Below the pieces are notes generated by a model, which saw nothing but the letters and a program-made list of their open reading frames with translations, had not been told where the DNA came from and did no database searches. Both the position numbers and the translations under genes were made by a program. Shown here one piece after another: positions 62,881 to 64,000 of a stretch of DNA of 64,000 nucleotides (the first letter of the stretch is position 1; every line of letters starts with the position of its first letter). The stretch comes from Prevotella sp. (lineage in GTDB: Bacteria; Bacteroidota; Bacteroidia; Bacteroidales; Bacteroidaceae): the NCBI GenBank assembly GCA_017462915.1, contig JAFTQG010000013.1, forward strand, positions 1 through 64,000. Reading direction: 5' to 3'.

Positions 62881-63768
62881 ATGAAGAAATCATTTATCCT
62901 CATGCTCTTGTTCATAGTGTCGGGAGTATATGCTGACAATGTCATAGTCAAAGACAAGACAGTCTTGACAACTTCCGGTACAGCCAAGTATGTAAAGAGA
63001 GAAACAGCTGGCAATAATGCCGAACTGATAAATAAGTACAACCCTGATGTTAAATTCAACCTGAAGCCGAGAAACAGCAAGGCACATAACTCATTCCCCA
63101 TAATGGGCATGGCTCCGTCGTCGATACTTGCCAACGATGAGGTGGAGATGAATTTTGTGAAAAAGGTTGTGTGGAATTACTATCATAATGCATACTGTCT
63201 CCGATATTATATTGAGATAACCAACAAGACCGACAGCATCATCTATGTAGACAAAGGCAACAGCTACAGATTGGTTGCCGGAATAAAATCCATGTTCTTC
63301 GATATGGAATTTTTCCGCATGTCGTCCGCCATCGCTCCTGTATCCTCTACGCCCGAACCATTCTGTCATTTGCGTTACCTTCCCATACCTCCCCACAGTT
63401 CTGCCTATATCTCCGAGTGTAGATGGGGCTATAATGCTGACAACAAGTGGACGCAGTTGGATGAGGCGGAATATTACTATATACCAGACGGCAACGGCCA
63501 ACCGTTGAAAAGCGGGCATTATCTGGAGTACGGACCAGACAATACTCCTCACAGCAAGTTCCAATATGTCATAACCTATTCCACATCACCTGATTTCAAG
63601 ACATATTCGTCGCTGGATGCAAGCCTGTATGTGCGATATGTCGTCGCTTCAGGTATCTTCAAGAAGCAGTTTAAGTATAAATCCGGGAACATCCGTTGTG
63701 GTGCCGTTCCGAATTTTGAGTCTGAACCTTCGATGATAATGGGAATGTCAGGCTGGAACATGATTTGA
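62881..63768 (+). CDS. Exported protein of unknown function
   Basis: A 295-aa protein with a signal peptide (MKKSFILMLLFIVSGVYADN). The body has a beta-rich core: FVKKVVWNYYHNAYCLRYYI, EITNKTDSIIYVDKGNSYRL, PHSSAYISECRWGYNADNKW and KFQYVITYSTSPDFKTYSSL, perhaps an immunoglobulin-like or DUF-type domain. No catalytic motif or membrane anchor is visible beyond the signal. I do not recognise the family. It is monocistronic with its own terminator. Confidence 0.75.
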   Translation: MKKSFILMLLFIVSGVYADNVIVKDKTVLTTSGTAKYVKRETAGNNAELINKYNPDVKFNLKPRNSKAHNSFPIMGMAPSSILANDEVEMNFVKKVVWNYYHNAYCLRYYIEITNKTDSIIYVDKGNSYRLVAGIKSMFFDMEFFRMSSAIAPVSSTPEPFCHLRYLPIPPHSSAYISECRWGYNADNKWTQLDEAEYYYIPDGNGQPLKSGHYLEYGPDNTPHSKFQYVITYSTSPDFKTYSSLDASLYVRYVVASGIFKKQFKYKSGNIRCGAVPNFESEPSMIMGMSGWNMI

Positions 63769-63785
63769 GCCTCAGCAATCTGGTT

Positions 63786-63856
63786 ATAGGCGTTTTATAT
63801 CTTTGCGTTGAACACAAGAAATGTGTACGGAAGATATAAGACGCCTATACTTTTTT
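63786..63856. terminator. 18-bp hairpin after the 62881 gene
   Basis: ATAGGCGTTTTATATCTT (63786-63803) and AAGATATAAGACGCCTAT (63831-63848) pair over 18 bp with one mismatch, followed by ACTTTTTTAT. It separates the plus-strand gene from the minus-strand gene that enters from the right and could serve both. Confidence 0.8.
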
Positions 63857-63889
63857 ATACCCGAATGCCAGCCAGATGACCGCTTAGGG

Positions 63890-64000
63890 TTACTCCATCC
63901 TCTCCTCGTCCATATTGTCGTCGAGGTGTCCGCTCCACAGATATTTGCGTGTCTCCTTCACTGTGACACCGCTGAGGAACAGGAGCGACAGCAGGTTAGG
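63890..64000 (-). CDS. C-terminal end of a probable sodium:alanine symporter (partial)
   Basis: The last 36 codons and the TAA of a minus-strand gene that continues beyond base 64000. The translation ends NLLSLLFLSGVTVKETRKYL then WSGHLDDNMDEERME. NLL-LLFLSGVTVKETRKY matches the last transmembrane helix and tail of AGCS-family sodium:alanine symporters (typically NLI-LLLLSGVV-K-TK-Y). Too little is visible to be certain, and another secondary transporter family is possible. Confidence 0.5.
   Translation of the reverse strand, partial: PNLLSLLFLSGVTVKETRKYLWSGHLDDNMDEERME

Overview
The window is a chromosomal segment of a Bacteroidales bacterium, most probably Prevotellaceae. The evidence is a complete gldK-gldL-gldM-gldN type IX secretion cluster, a SusC/SusD pair, PorP/SprF and GIN-domain proteins, a lipid A Kdo transferase, and promoters of the Bacteroidetes TTTG / TAnnTTTG type in place of E. 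coli-like boxes. The assignment rests on gene content and remembered families; no database search was run. Base composition looks even and there is no phage, plasmid or intact insertion sequence.

Layout: the end of an rRNA operon (5S) at 26-134; small conserved genes to 2.3 kb; an M3 peptidyl-dipeptidase gene broken by an in-frame TAG (2.7-4.8 kb); a repeat-rich spacer (4.85-5.65 kb); the type IX secretion block porP, gldK, gldL, gldM, gldN plus a small beta-barrel gene (5.65-12.5 kb); priA; a lipoprotein thioredoxin; a TonB-type outer-membrane barrel on the minus strand; a minus-strand ABC/GIN/permease/GntR operon with a palindromic operator over its promoter (18.3-21.3 kb); a FadL-family porin; a SusC/SusD/lipoprotein/secreted-protein locus (23.6-30.4 kb); a gene-free kilobase with a REPIN-like inverted repeat; a HicA/HicB toxin-antitoxin pair; Xaa-Pro aminopeptidase; malate dehydrogenase; gamma-carbonic anhydrase; waaA; gltX; and a PgpH-like HD phosphohydrolase.

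From 42.2 to 57.0 kb lies the translation/transcription supercluster: rpsU, a Xer-type recombinase, tRNA-Thr/Tyr/Gly/Thr, tuf, tRNA-Trp, secE, nusG, rplK, rplA, rplJ, rplL, rpoB, rpoC. The tRNA-tuf order matches the classic thrU-tyrU-glyT-thrT-tufB order. rpoC carries an in-frame TAA in the conserved DYSARSVI motif, which cannot be tolerated without readthrough, reinitiation or a sequence error. From 57.2 to 61.2 kb a periplasmic DUF4861 protein, an orphan galactitol-type PTS EIIC permease and a KduI isomerase with a signal peptide form a probable unsaturated-uronate utilisation module. The window ends with an AAA/DUF4143 ATPase, an unknown exported protein and the C-terminal end of a probable Na+/alanine symporter.

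The most unusual sequence-level structure is a set of short-period intergenic arrays (7-mers GGTTnnn, 8-mers CGGTTnnn/AAACCACC, 9-mers CTATnnnnn) at nine or more loci, often abutting genes. Other repeats are palindromic AAGGTGACC families, a CATAGC-nG-GCTATG module, an element bounded by inverted CTAATGACCGATTTGGG copies, and a REPIN-like doublet.
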